Positions 51,725-60,337 of a DNA stretch of 64,000 bases are shown in pieces; the stretch's first letter is position 1, and every line of letters starts with the position of its first letter. Both the position numbers and the translations under genes were made by a program. Source of the stretch: Lacunisphaera limnophila (GTDB lineage Bacteria > Verrucomicrobiota > Verrucomicrobiia > Opitutales > Opitutaceae); contig NZ_CP016094.1 of assembly GCF_001746835.1 (NCBI RefSeq), forward strand, positions 1,922,001 through 1,986,000, read 5' to 3'. The notes under the pieces are model-generated. The model did not search any database, was not told the origin of the DNA, and worked only from the letters and a program-made list of their open reading frames with translations.

Positions 51725-53599
51725 ATGAAGCTCAAAACCAATTTTGCCGCGACGCTGGGTTTGTCCGGCCTTTTGTTCCTGCTGATCGCCGGGGTGGCTC
51801 GGGCCCAGAACCTGCCGGGGGACGCGGAGCTCATCGTGTCGCCGACGCCGATGCACCTGACGGCCGAGGGCGAGGGCGTGAGCGGGCAGCTGCCCGTCGC
51901 CCCGGAAATCTACAACGCCGAGACGACCGGGGATCTGGTCTACGCGATCACGGTCGAGCCGCTGTTTGGGCGGGTCGGTCTGGCCGGCGGCGACCAGGAG
52001 GATTTTTTCCTGAACAAGGGCGGGCGGTCCGGCTATTTCGCCTACCAGCCGCGCGAGGATTTCGTGGGGGAGGATTCCTTCACCTACACCGTGCGCAACG
52101 AGAGCACCGGCCTGGTTTTCCAAAACAAGGTGGTGATCGAGGTGAAGCCCGCGGCGCCGCTCGTGCTGGACAAGCTGGTGATCACCGCCCCGCGCGAGCG
52201 GGCCAACGCCGAGCATGCCGTGGTCCTGCTGACCCGGCCCAACCAGGCCGTGTCCAAGAAGATTCCCAGCCACGAGGATTTCATGCCGCCGGCGGAGCGG
52301 GCCAACCTCGTTGCCCCGCAGGTGGCGTATGCCTTGGATGAGGAGGTCCGGCCGCAGCACGGCACGGCCAAGCTGGACCGGGCCAGCGGCCAGCTTACCT
52401 ATGCGCCCGACCCCGGGTTCATCGGCGAGGACCGCTTCCACTACTACACCTTTGACGAGAACCATCCCCGGCTGGGCGTGGAGAACATCGTGATCGTGAC
52501 CGTCGAGCCGATCCGCGACCCGAAGCACCTCGTCGCCGACCGCACCAAGAGCCGCGAGGTGGACCTGGTGTTCGTGATCAACAACTCGCCCTCGATGGCG
52601 TCGCACCAGGGACGCATCGCCGACAACCTGCGTCGTTTCCGCAAGCTCTTCGACGAGCGCCAGCTCGACTACCGGATCGCGGTGCTGACGACCGACTTTG
52701 TCAACGTGGGCGGCAGCCGTCGGGCCGGCGACAAGGGTCCCTTCAAGAAAGTCCGTTCGGTGGAGCTCGACGCCGCGGGCAACCCGGTGCTCGACCGCAA
52801 GCAGCGGCCGAAAGCGCTCACCAAGCAGGTGGCGAGCAACGGCGGCCTCGTGACGCTGCCCGTGCTGCCCCAGCCATGGGTGACGCCCACGACGCCCGAC
52901 GGCGTATTTGCCGAGCTCGTGAAGGTGGGCACCAACGGCTCCAGCAACCGCACGGCTTTTACGGCGGTCTATAACTTCGTTTCGAACTACCAGCACCAGC
53001 AGCACGCGTTGCTGCGGCCGGACGCGACCACGATCGTGGTCTACTTCATGGACGAGGAGGAGACGCGCATGGCGGTGTGGAAGGATCTGAAAAACGGGGA
53101 GCGCGAGGCCGAGTGGATCGAGAACGGCAAGCTGCCGGAGCTGCTGACGCAGTTCAACAAGCGCAACTCCGGCAAGCGCCAGACCCTCGACAGCTATATC
53201 AACTTCTGGGTGCTGCGTCCCTTCATCATCGTGAAGGGCAACAAGCGCGGAAAGATCGAGATGCACGCCGTCGTGTCACCCGGCAACGTGTCGCATCGCC
53301 GCGCCGCCGAACTCACGGGTGGCACGGTTCTGAACATTGACAGCGACTTCTCCGGCCCGCTGGCCGCGCTCGGCGACCGCATCGCCGACACCGTGGCCGT
53401 GGCACTCGAACCCGTTGGTCCCGGGGCCACGCTCTACAAGAAGAGCCTTCGCGTGCTGGTGGATGGGGTGGAGGTGAAGGCCGATCCGGTGGACGGTTGG
53501 GTCTACGACGAGCTGACGCACAGCATCCGCTTCCAAGGCGCGGCCAAGAAGCTGGCCTTTGCCGCGAAGGTGGACGTTAGCTACGAGGAGCATCGCTGA
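51725..53599 (+). CDS. Exported protein with tandem Ig-like repeats and a von Willebrand A-like domain
   Basis: 624 residues from the ATG at 51725, with a signal peptide ending near VARAQ. Two tandem-95-type (cadherin-like) repeats are visible, ending YFAYQPREDFVGEDSFTYTV and QLTYAPDPGFIGEDRFHYYT. A vWA-like domain follows (VDLVFVINNSPSMASHQGRI through TTIVVYFMDEEETRM). The metal-site motif DxSxS reads N-N-S-P-S-M, with the first Asp replaced by Asn. The C-terminal region carries LYKKSLRVLVDGVEVKADPV and YDELTHSIRFQG, as in other vWA exoproteins. Probably an extracellular or periplasmic binding protein; function unknown. Confidence 0.75.
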   Translation: MKLKTNFAATLGLSGLLFLLIAGVARAQNLPGDAELIVSPTPMHLTAEGEGVSGQLPVAPEIYNAETTGDLVYAITVEPLFGRVGLAGGDQEDFFLNKGGRSGYFAYQPREDFVGEDSFTYTVRNESTGLVFQNKVVIEVKPAAPLVLDKLVITAPRERANAEHAVVLLTRPNQAVSKKIPSHEDFMPPAERANLVAPQVAYALDEEVRPQHGTAKLDRASGQLTYAPDPGFIGEDRFHYYTFDENHPRLGVENIVIVTVEPIRDPKHLVADRTKSREVDLVFVINNSPSMASHQGRIADNLRRFRKLFDERQLDYRIAVLTTDFVNVGGSRRAGDKGPFKKVRSVELDAAGNPVLDRKQRPKALTKQVASNGGLVTLPVLPQPWVTPTTPDGVFAELVKVGTNGSSNRTAFTAVYNFVSNYQHQQHALLRPDATTIVVYFMDEEETRMAVWKDLKNGEREAEWIENGKLPELLTQFNKRNSGKRQTLDSYINFWVLRPFIIVKGNKRGKIEMHAVVSPGNVSHRRAAELTGGTVLNIDSDFSGPLAALGDRIADTVAVALEPVGPGATLYKKSLRVLVDGVEVKADPVDGWVYDELTHSIRFQGAAKKLAFAAKVDVSYEEHR

Positions 53600-53618
53600 G
53601 GGGGCGGGGGAAGATGTC

Positions 53619-53648
53619 CGCCGGCACGAGGCTTTCTTCGTGCCGGCG
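53619..53648 (+). terminator. Eleven-base-pair hairpin after the vWA gene
   Basis: CGCCGGCACGA (53619-53629) and TCGTGCCGGCG (53638-53648) are perfect complements over an eight-base loop, 20 bases past the stop codon. No T run follows, so it is either a factor-assisted terminator or a 3'-end stabilising structure. Confidence 0.55.
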
Positions 53649-53734
53649 CCGCGGCGAACCTGTTTGCTATGGGCCGGGGTTGACTAAAACATGGCGGCAA
53701 CCCCGCGTTCAGCCCTCTCTCCCCTGTTTTTGCC

Positions 53735-56074
53735 ATGCCTGCTTGTCGCGCTTTGTTTCGTTTGCTCTCGCTCGTTTCCCTGCTGCCGGCCACCGCCGTC
53801 TCCTTGCCCGGGGCCCCGGGTCCGCAGAGGACTTTTGAACCCACGTGGTCCTCGTTGCACGCGTACGAGGCGCCCGCATGGTTTCGTGACGCCAAGTTTG
53901 GTATCTTCATGCACTGGGGGGTGCAGAGCCTGCCGGCGGCGGCCAATGACGGTTGGTACGCGCGCCACCTGTATCTGCAGGAGGGTGCTCCCTGGGGTAA
54001 CGCCTACGCCCACCATCTGAAGACCTACGGGCATCCGTCCCAGTTCGGTTTCAAGGATATGATTCCCCTGTGGAAAGCGGAACGTTGGGATCCGGATGCC
54101 CTGGTGAAGTTTTATAAGGAAATCGGGGCCCGCTACATCGTGCCGGTGGCGGTGCATCACGACAACTTCGACCTCTATGACTCGAAGTTCCAGCCGTGGA
54201 ATTCCGTCAACCTCGGGCCCAAGCGCGACATCCTGCGCGGCTGGAAGGACGCGGCGGACCGCCATGGCCTGCGGTTCGGTGCGTCCTCGCACTCGGACCG
54301 CTCGTGGGATTGGTTCCATGTCGCGCATGGCGCCGACACCCACGGACCGCTCAAGGGGGTGCCGTATGATGGCAACCTGACCAAGGCCGATGGCACGGGC
54401 CGGTGGTGGGAAGGCTTGGATCCCGCCGATCTGTACGGCCCGCCCCACGCCGGCGGCTTTACCAACCCGCCTCACCCCGACGACGCGAAACCGGATCAAG
54501 CCTACAAGGACAAGTGGTTCGCCCGCACGCAGCAGCTCATCGATGACTACCAGCCCGATCTCCTCTACTTCGATTCACCGATGCCGCTGGGGGAGCACGG
54601 ACTGCGCTTGGCTGCCTCGCTCTACAACCGTACCGCGGCTCCCGTGCTCACCATCAAGTCGTGGGGGCCGGGGACGGTGCCGGATGAAGGCGCCGTCGTA
54701 TTGGACATCGAGAAAGGCCAGAGCGACCGGTTGCGGTACTTCGCGTGGCAGACCGACACCTCGCTGAACAACAACTGGTTCATCGACGAAAAGCCGATGG
54801 AACTCACGGACGAGGTGGTCGTGCACAACCTGGTCGATATCGTGAGCAAGAACGGCAACCTGCTGCTCAACGTGGCGCTGCGGGCCGACGGCACCCTGCC
54901 GGATGACCAACGTGCGGCCCTGACCAGCGTGGGCACCTGGCTGGCGCAAAACGGCGAGGCAATCTACGGCACGCGTCCGTGGAAGCTTTTCGGCGAGGGC
55001 CCCACGATCGTCGCCGGCGGGCACTTCCAGCAACAGACCCAGCCGTTCACGTCGGCCGACATCCGCTTCACGACCAAGGGCGACACGCTCTATGCCATCC
55101 TGCTCGGTTGGCCGGCCGACCAGCGCGTGCGGCTCAAGTCGCTGACCGCGGCCCGGCGCATCACTCTCCTCGGCTCCAGCGCGGCGCTCACGTGGGAGAA
55201 CTCGACGGAGGGCGTGACCGTGCGGCTGCCGGCGGAAGCACCCGGTCGGTTTGCCTACGTCCTGCGCATTGAAGGGCCGGAGTCGCTCTTCGCTTCGACC
55301 AACCTCTTGGCCTGGTGCATCGTGCCATACGACAGCCAGAAACGCACCCCGGCCGAGCGCATCGCCATGCTCCAGCGCCTCGGTTTCACGCAGTATGTGT
55401 GGGATTGGCGCCCGGAGCACCTGAAGGATCTGCCGGAGGAGATCAAGCGGTCGCGCGCGGCCGGCGTGAACCTGCGGGCCATCTGGCTCTGGATCGACGG
55501 GACGCAGGACCAGGTGGGCGCGCTGGGCGCGAGTAACCGCGCCGTGTTCGACGCGGTCGCGCAGGCGCACCTGCCCGTGGAATTCTGGGTGGGATTCCAC
55601 GACAATTATTTCGCCGGTCTGGATGACGAGGCCCGCCTGCTCAAGGCGCGGGCCATGGTCGCTCACCTGCGGGACCGCGCGGCCGAGACGGGAGGCACGG
55701 TGGCGCTCTACAACCACGGCGGCTGGTTTGGCGAACCGGAGAACCAGCTCAAGATTCTGGCGGCAGTCGGCGACGACTCCGTCGGTCTGGTCTACAATTT
55801 TCATCACGCGCACGATCAGCTGGATCGTTATGCCGACATTCTGCACCGGCTCGTGCCGCACCTGCGGGCGGTAAACCTGAACGGCATGCGGCCGGAGGGC
55901 CCCAAGATCCTGCCGCTTGGCCAGGGCACCCGGGAAGGGGAAATGTTGCGCCAACTGCAGGCCGCCGGCTATGTCGGCCCGCTGGGCATACTGGGCCACG
56001 TGGAGGACGTCGATGTCGAAGGCGTCCTGCGGGCGAATCTGGACGGCCTGCGGACCCTGACGAAGCAGCCATAG
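53735..56074 (+). CDS. GH29 alpha-L-fucosidase-like enzyme fused to a sugar-isomerase-like TIM barrel
   Basis: 779 residues. A signal peptide (LLSLVSLLPATAVSLPGAPG) leads a GH29 domain of about 480 residues: WFRDAKFGIFMHWGVQSLPA, YIVPVAVHHDNFDLYDSKFQ, GLRFGASSHSDRSWDWF and PDLLYFDSPMP, where Asp280 is the likely nucleophile. A beta-sandwich follows to about residue 512. From about residue 520 a second domain begins (LAWCIVPYDSQKRTPAERIA) and ends GPLGILGHVEDVDVEGVLRA, resembling the xylose-isomerase-like/AP-endonuclease-2 barrels. The fusion runs through one open frame without a frameshift sign. The second barrel may be a catalytic or a sugar-binding module. Confidence 0.85.
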   Translation: MPACRALFRLLSLVSLLPATAVSLPGAPGPQRTFEPTWSSLHAYEAPAWFRDAKFGIFMHWGVQSLPAAANDGWYARHLYLQEGAPWGNAYAHHLKTYGHPSQFGFKDMIPLWKAERWDPDALVKFYKEIGARYIVPVAVHHDNFDLYDSKFQPWNSVNLGPKRDILRGWKDAADRHGLRFGASSHSDRSWDWFHVAHGADTHGPLKGVPYDGNLTKADGTGRWWEGLDPADLYGPPHAGGFTNPPHPDDAKPDQAYKDKWFARTQQLIDDYQPDLLYFDSPMPLGEHGLRLAASLYNRTAAPVLTIKSWGPGTVPDEGAVVLDIEKGQSDRLRYFAWQTDTSLNNNWFIDEKPMELTDEVVVHNLVDIVSKNGNLLLNVALRADGTLPDDQRAALTSVGTWLAQNGEAIYGTRPWKLFGEGPTIVAGGHFQQQTQPFTSADIRFTTKGDTLYAILLGWPADQRVRLKSLTAARRITLLGSSAALTWENSTEGVTVRLPAEAPGRFAYVLRIEGPESLFASTNLLAWCIVPYDSQKRTPAERIAMLQRLGFTQYVWDWRPEHLKDLPEEIKRSRAAGVNLRAIWLWIDGTQDQVGALGASNRAVFDAVAQAHLPVEFWVGFHDNYFAGLDDEARLLKARAMVAHLRDRAAETGGTVALYNHGGWFGEPENQLKILAAVGDDSVGLVYNFHHAHDQLDRYADILHRLVPHLRAVNLNGMRPEGPKILPLGQGTREGEMLRQLQAAGYVGPLGILGHVEDVDVEGVLRANLDGLRTLTKQP

Positions 56075-56172
56075 ACGAAGCCCGGCGGGCGAAATCACGC
56101 GCGGTTTGGCAGCGCGCCCGGCGCGCAGGCGGCGGTTAGCGGGAAGGCGTGAGCGGCGGGAAACGTTGTCTC

Positions 56173-56189
56173 ACGCAAAGACGCAGAGG
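56173..56189 (+). repeat. Short direct repeat ACGCAAAG/ACGCAGAG
   Basis: Two adjacent near-identical octamers (ACGCAAAG, ACGCAGAG) lie in the 247-base convergent spacer after the fucosidase gene. The same spacer holds a perfect nine-base-pair hairpin at 56198-56230 (AGGCCGAGG/CCTCGGCCT). Confidence 0.4.
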
Positions 56190-56271
56190 GTGAAGCTAGG
56201 CCGAGGAACTTTCTCCCTGAGCCTCGGCCTGAAATTTCGCCTCGTCGGTCGACGCGGAGGGCAGGTAAAGC

Positions 56272-56297
56272 AAAACGCCCGGCGGTGGGCCGGGCGT
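56272..56297 (-). terminator. Intrinsic terminator after the RRM gene
   Basis: ACGCCCGGC and GCCGGGCGT (56275-56283, 56289-56297) form a perfect nine-base-pair stem over five bases; on the minus strand it is followed by TTTTG. It lies 25 bases past the RRM gene stop. Confidence 0.75.
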
Positions 56298-56321
56298 GGG
56301 GGAGGAGGGGTGGGTGCTGGT

Positions 56322-56681
56322 TCAGCGTGGGAGCTGGCCGCTTGGGGCGGTGGGGCGGGGGCCGAAGCCGGGGCGACCGCCGGGGCTGGGGCGGCGCGGC
56401 GGCGGCGCGGCGACGCGGCGGACCGGCACCGGCTCGGGCTCGCGGGCAATGCTGACGGTGAGGGCGCGCCCGTTCAGGTCGGCACCGCTCATGGCGGCGA
56501 CGGCGGCGTCGGCTTCCTGCCTTGTGCCATACGTGACAAAGGCAAAGCCCTTCGGCGTCGCGGTGGCGTGGTCCATGGCGATGAAGCAGTTGGCGATGGT
56601 CCCGAAAGGTGCAAATGCCGCCTGCAGTTGGGCTTCGGTGATCGTGACGGGAAGGTTGGCGATATAGATGCGAGGGTTCAT
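56322..56681 (-). CDS. Single-RRM RNA-binding protein
   Basis: 119 residues. The RRM occupies residues 1-80, with RNP2 IYIANLP near the start and RNP1 KGFAFVTY near residue 45. The C-terminal 40 residues are rich in Arg, Pro and Gly (RRVAAPPPRRPSPGGRPGFG). This matches the small bacterial Rbp family known in cyanobacteria and other groups, often cold-induced, which binds single-stranded RNA. It is followed by an intrinsic terminator and preceded by a 296-base spacer in which I see no gene. Confidence 0.9.
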   Translation of the reverse strand: MNPRIYIANLPVTITEAQLQAAFAPFGTIANCFIAMDHATATPKGFAFVTYGTRQEADAAVAAMSGADLNGRALTVSIAREPEPVPVRRVAAPPPRRPSPGGRPGFGPRPTAPSGQLPR

Positions 56682-56977
56682 GGTAGGGCGGACGAGGTTG
56701 CGCAGTGTCCAAAACAGTCCGTCCCCGACTGTCGGGGCTCAAATCGTCAGGTGAACCAGGTTCAGCCGTTGATCCTACAGTCACTGTGGCGCGACGTATC
56801 CAGCTCTACCATTCACGCCTCGCGGCGATTAGCCAGTCTATCGTTGGGTTAGTGAAATACAGGCCGGAGGAGGAAAATTACCCTAGCCACCCAGCCAGAC
56901 CTCGTCCAGCTGCCCCGCGCGCCGAGAATCGACCAACAACGGGGCCGCCCCCCTCGGTCGATCCCCGGCCGTTCCTC

Positions 56978-59380
56978 CTACCAAGCGTAATCCAGCCGCA
57001 GGCCGATAAGCGGCTCGGCTTCGCTTTCGTCCTCCACGGGAACGCCTCGGCGGTAGTCAAACTCGGAGCCGTCGCTCGACGATGCGGCCGTTACGTTGAT
57101 GACATCAATAAAGGTTGTGACGTCGATGGGGCCAAAGGAACGCCGATAATCTACGCGAACGTTCAACAAGCCGTAACCGCTGTTGCGACCCACATTGCGC
57201 GCCGTGATCTCCTTCGAGTAACGCAGCGGTTGTCCCGGTCCCAGCACGTCGGAGTGAATCACAAAGTCGTCGTAGGGACGGCCGGAAAGATATTTGTAGC
57301 GCGCGCCGACCTTCCAGCGGTCGCTGATTTCCCAGGTAAGGCCGAGAGTACCCACATGCTCGCGGCTGAAGTCGGCAACGACGTCACCGCGACCGTCCTT
57401 CCGGTCGATCACGGAATCGTTGTACGAGTAGGTTGCGGTGGCGTAGAGGCCTTCGAGAATCGTGCCGTTGACCACGAGGTCGACGCCGTACGATGTGCCG
57501 TCACCGATGTTGGAAAACGTGCCGCGGACGCGATCAAGGTTTACCACCAGGTTGTCGAGGTTTTGATAATAGGCTTCCGCCAAAACCGACCAGCGTTTGT
57601 TCGGATAATACTGAAAGCCGATACTACCGTGCGTGATTTCCTCGTTCTTAAGTGAGTTTGCGGCGTTGGCGGCCAGTTGCAAAAACCGGGGCGACTGATG
57701 AAAGAGCCCGGCGGTGGCAAAGTACCTGATCGTGTCGCCCGGCCGCCAATTGACGCCGAACCGGGGCGACGCGAGGCTTTCGTTGGCAAAGCCGTCCCGT
57801 TCGAACCGCAGCCCGGTGCGAACATCCCAATCGCCGCGCTCGAAAACCTGGTCCACGTAGCCGGCATAGCTGGTCTCTTTCCGATTGAGGGCGGAGTTGG
57901 TCCTGGCGGGGGTCAGCACAATATAACGCTGACCGGGGTTGGCGCGGAGGTCGTTGCCGTCGTAGATAAATCGATTCCAATCGCCCGCCAAGACCGTGGA
58001 GTAGTCCAGGTCAAGTTGCGTGGCGTGAATCCCGGCGCTGAACACGCCCCAGTGATTCACCGTCTTGAAGTCGCTGCGCCAGCCGAGCTCGGTCTCGCCT
58101 TCGCCGATGGTAATGATGTTCTCCCGCACGGGAAAACTGGACGCGGGTGATCCCGGCGGCACGAGATCGGGAAAAGCTTCACCCTCCGAGCTGAGCTTGT
58201 CGCTTTTGCGGTAGTAAACCTTGTTGGTCCAAACCGCTTCGTCCCCGACCAATGAGCGCAAGGTCAGGCCGTACAGATCACTGTCTTGCTTGAAATCCAG
58301 CAGCGCCGCGTCCTCAAAATTGGGCGACGCAAAAACGTGCGTCACGTCGCGAACATAGTCCTCGTGGGTATCAATCAGCAGGATTTCAAACGTGTGGCGC
58401 TGGTTGATGGGGATGACCGACTTGACGAGGACGTCCCTTAAGACCGGATCGCCAATGTCCAGTTCTTCGATCGTTTCAAAAAACGCGCCAAAATCCAGTT
58501 GTCGGGCAGAAACGAGCACGGTGGAGCCATCCGTGATCCCGGCCGGGCCTTCGTAACCCACTTCAAAGCCCGCCAGGTCAATGCGCACGCTGGCGGAGGG
58601 GCTGGGATCGCCCCCGGCGACTTCCAGCTTGAGGAGCGAGGCCGCCCGGCCGCCATATGCGGGACCCCAGCCACCGGGTGAGAACTCTGCTCCGCTGATC
58701 ACGTTCGGGGCGAAAATCGAGAAACGGCCGCCGCCACCGATATCTTCGTCTTCGCCCAGGGTCGCGTCGAAGTGCACCGCTTTATCAAAGGGAAATTCAT
58801 CCACGAAAAACAAATTATCCCTCGGGCCGCGGCCGCGGACGCTGAAGCTCGCAAATTCACCGGTGGAGGCCAGGCCGGGCAAACCGTCCAGCGACAGCAG
58901 CGGATCGGCGCCACCGCCCACGGCGCCGGTCAATTCCTCCCGATTGCGATAGGTGCTGGAAGCGGAAGCATAGACATCAGCGGGGCGGGCGCGCACCACG
59001 ACTTTCTCCAGAATCACCGGTTGGCGCAGCAGCTCGAAATCAATCTGGATGTTTTTGCGCGTGATCACGCGGACGCTTGGCTCAGACGAAGAAGCGAACC
59101 CGCTTTTGGCGACGTTCACCGCGTAGAGGCCGGGGTCGAGCGCTTCAACGACGATGCGCCCTTGGGCGTCGGTTTCAACGGATCGCGTGGTGTTAGTCTC
59201 CCGTTCCGTGATCGTGATCTGCACGTTTGGGAGCGGCCGGTCGGTGACCTCATCTTTTACCAGAATGGTCATCCCACCGGGCGCCTCGGCTGATTGGGCC
59301 AGAATCGGCAAACCCATGAGAAGCACCACCAGGGTAAACCATGATTTATTGAATCTCCTGTCGCAAATTTGGAAGTCCAT
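56978..59380 (-). CDS. TonB-dependent receptor with N-terminal carboxypeptidase-regulatory-like domain
   Basis: 800 residues. A signal peptide ends near AQSAEA. Then comes a CarboxypepD_reg-like beta domain (GMTILVKDEVTDRPLPNVQI; GQGRI-type turn; LDPGLYAVNVAKSGFASSSE), a plug domain (LLSLDGLPGLASTGEFASFS; RDNLFFVDEFPFDKAVHF; GPAYGGRAASLLKLEVAGG) and a long beta-barrel ending in the aromatic residue of GLRLDYAW. It imports a siderophore, vitamin or glycan at the outer membrane. Sampled lines have 57 and 55 percent G+C against 70 percent in a sampled line of the fucosidase gene, suggesting different origin. It diverges from the two-component genes. Confidence 0.9.
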   Translation of the reverse strand: MDFQICDRRFNKSWFTLVVLLMGLPILAQSAEAPGGMTILVKDEVTDRPLPNVQITITERETNTTRSVETDAQGRIVVEALDPGLYAVNVAKSGFASSSEPSVRVITRKNIQIDFELLRQPVILEKVVVRARPADVYASASSTYRNREELTGAVGGGADPLLSLDGLPGLASTGEFASFSVRGRGPRDNLFFVDEFPFDKAVHFDATLGEDEDIGGGGRFSIFAPNVISGAEFSPGGWGPAYGGRAASLLKLEVAGGDPSPSASVRIDLAGFEVGYEGPAGITDGSTVLVSARQLDFGAFFETIEELDIGDPVLRDVLVKSVIPINQRHTFEILLIDTHEDYVRDVTHVFASPNFEDAALLDFKQDSDLYGLTLRSLVGDEAVWTNKVYYRKSDKLSSEGEAFPDLVPPGSPASSFPVRENIITIGEGETELGWRSDFKTVNHWGVFSAGIHATQLDLDYSTVLAGDWNRFIYDGNDLRANPGQRYIVLTPARTNSALNRKETSYAGYVDQVFERGDWDVRTGLRFERDGFANESLASPRFGVNWRPGDTIRYFATAGLFHQSPRFLQLAANAANSLKNEEITHGSIGFQYYPNKRWSVLAEAYYQNLDNLVVNLDRVRGTFSNIGDGTSYGVDLVVNGTILEGLYATATYSYNDSVIDRKDGRGDVVADFSREHVGTLGLTWEISDRWKVGARYKYLSGRPYDDFVIHSDVLGPGQPLRYSKEITARNVGRNSGYGLLNVRVDYRRSFGPIDVTTFIDVINVTAASSSDGSEFDYRRGVPVEDESEAEPLIGLRLDYAW

Positions 59381-59623
59381 GAGACCAGAGACTACGCGAG
59401 CGCGCGTGAATAGGCCGTGAGGCGAACGTTAAAGAAACGCCAAATCACGCCGTCGTCAGCGTCGCCAGCGACAGAGCGGTGAACGGGGAGACCGAATTCC
59501 AGTCTGCGGGCCTCGGGTATCGACGATTGCTCAACAAACAGATTGAAATGGTCGCGGGTTCCGACCAGCAAGTTCGGGCATCGCGCGGACGACGGCCCGG
59601 TTCGGCCACGTGCGCTTCCCAGG

Positions 59624-60337
59624 ATGATCGACGCCCCCAACAAACCCGTTCTCCTCGTGGAGGACAATTTCGACCTCGCCGGCAATATTCAGGACTACCT
59701 CGAGCAACGGGGGTGGAGTGTCGACTATGTGCCCAACGGAGCCCTCGCCCTGCACCGCGTGAGTGAGCAGTCGCACGCGGCGGTGATTTTGGATCTTCGC
59801 CTTCCGGTGATCGACGGGTTGGAGGTCTGCCGTCGGTTGCGGCACAGCATCGCGCCCCGGATTCCCGTGCTGATGTTGACCGCCGCGGATTTGCTCGACG
59901 ACCGACTGACGGGATTCGCGGCCGGGGCGGACGACTACATGGTCAAGCCCTTTGCGTTACCCGAATTGCTCGCGCGATTGCGGGCGCTGGTGCGGCGCAG
60001 TTCAGCGCTGTCTCCTTCCCCGGTGATCCGTCTGCACGACCTGGAATTGAATTCTTCGACGCGGGAGGTCCGCCGGGGCGACCGCCGGCTCGTGCTCACC
60101 CGCATGGGCTACTCCATCCTAGAATTCCTGATGGCGCGATCCCCGGCCGTCGTCCTCCGCCAGGAATTGGAACATCATCTGTGGGCGGATCACCCGCCCG
60201 GGAGCGACGCGTTGCGCACGCACATCGCGACCCTGCGTGCGGCCGTGGATCGGGCGGAGCGCACCGCGCTGCTGCATACGCAACGCGGAGTCGGTTATCA
60301 GCTGGCCGTGATCGAGCCTGGGCGCCGACATGAATGA
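59624..60337 (+). CDS. OmpR/PhoB-family response regulator
   Basis: 237 residues from the ATG at 59624. The receiver domain opens PVLLVEDNFDLAGNIQDYL; the phospho-acceptor is Asp57 in AVILDLRLPVIDG, with the conserved Thr in VLMLTAAD and Lys in DDYMVKPFALPELLARL. The C-terminal winged helix (DLELNSSTREVRRGDRRLVL through HTQRGVGYQL) is the DNA-binding part. It overlaps the sensor-kinase gene by eight bases and diverges from the TonB receptor across 243 bases, which it may regulate. The open frame from 59543 would add 27 residues without support. Confidence 0.93.
   Translation: MIDAPNKPVLLVEDNFDLAGNIQDYLEQRGWSVDYVPNGALALHRVSEQSHAAVILDLRLPVIDGLEVCRRLRHSIAPRIPVLMLTAADLLDDRLTGFAAGADDYMVKPFALPELLARLRALVRRSSALSPSPVIRLHDLELNSSTREVRRGDRRLVLTRMGYSILEFLMARSPAVVLRQELEHHLWADHPPGSDALRTHIATLRAAVDRAERTALLHTQRGVGYQLAVIEPGRRHE

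Noticed and set aside
56682-56977. tRNA or small RNA in the 296-base spacer before the RRM gene
   Set aside because: A CCCCGA/TCGGGG hairpin and a GGTTCA stretch are present, but no cloverleaf can be drawn and no terminator follows.
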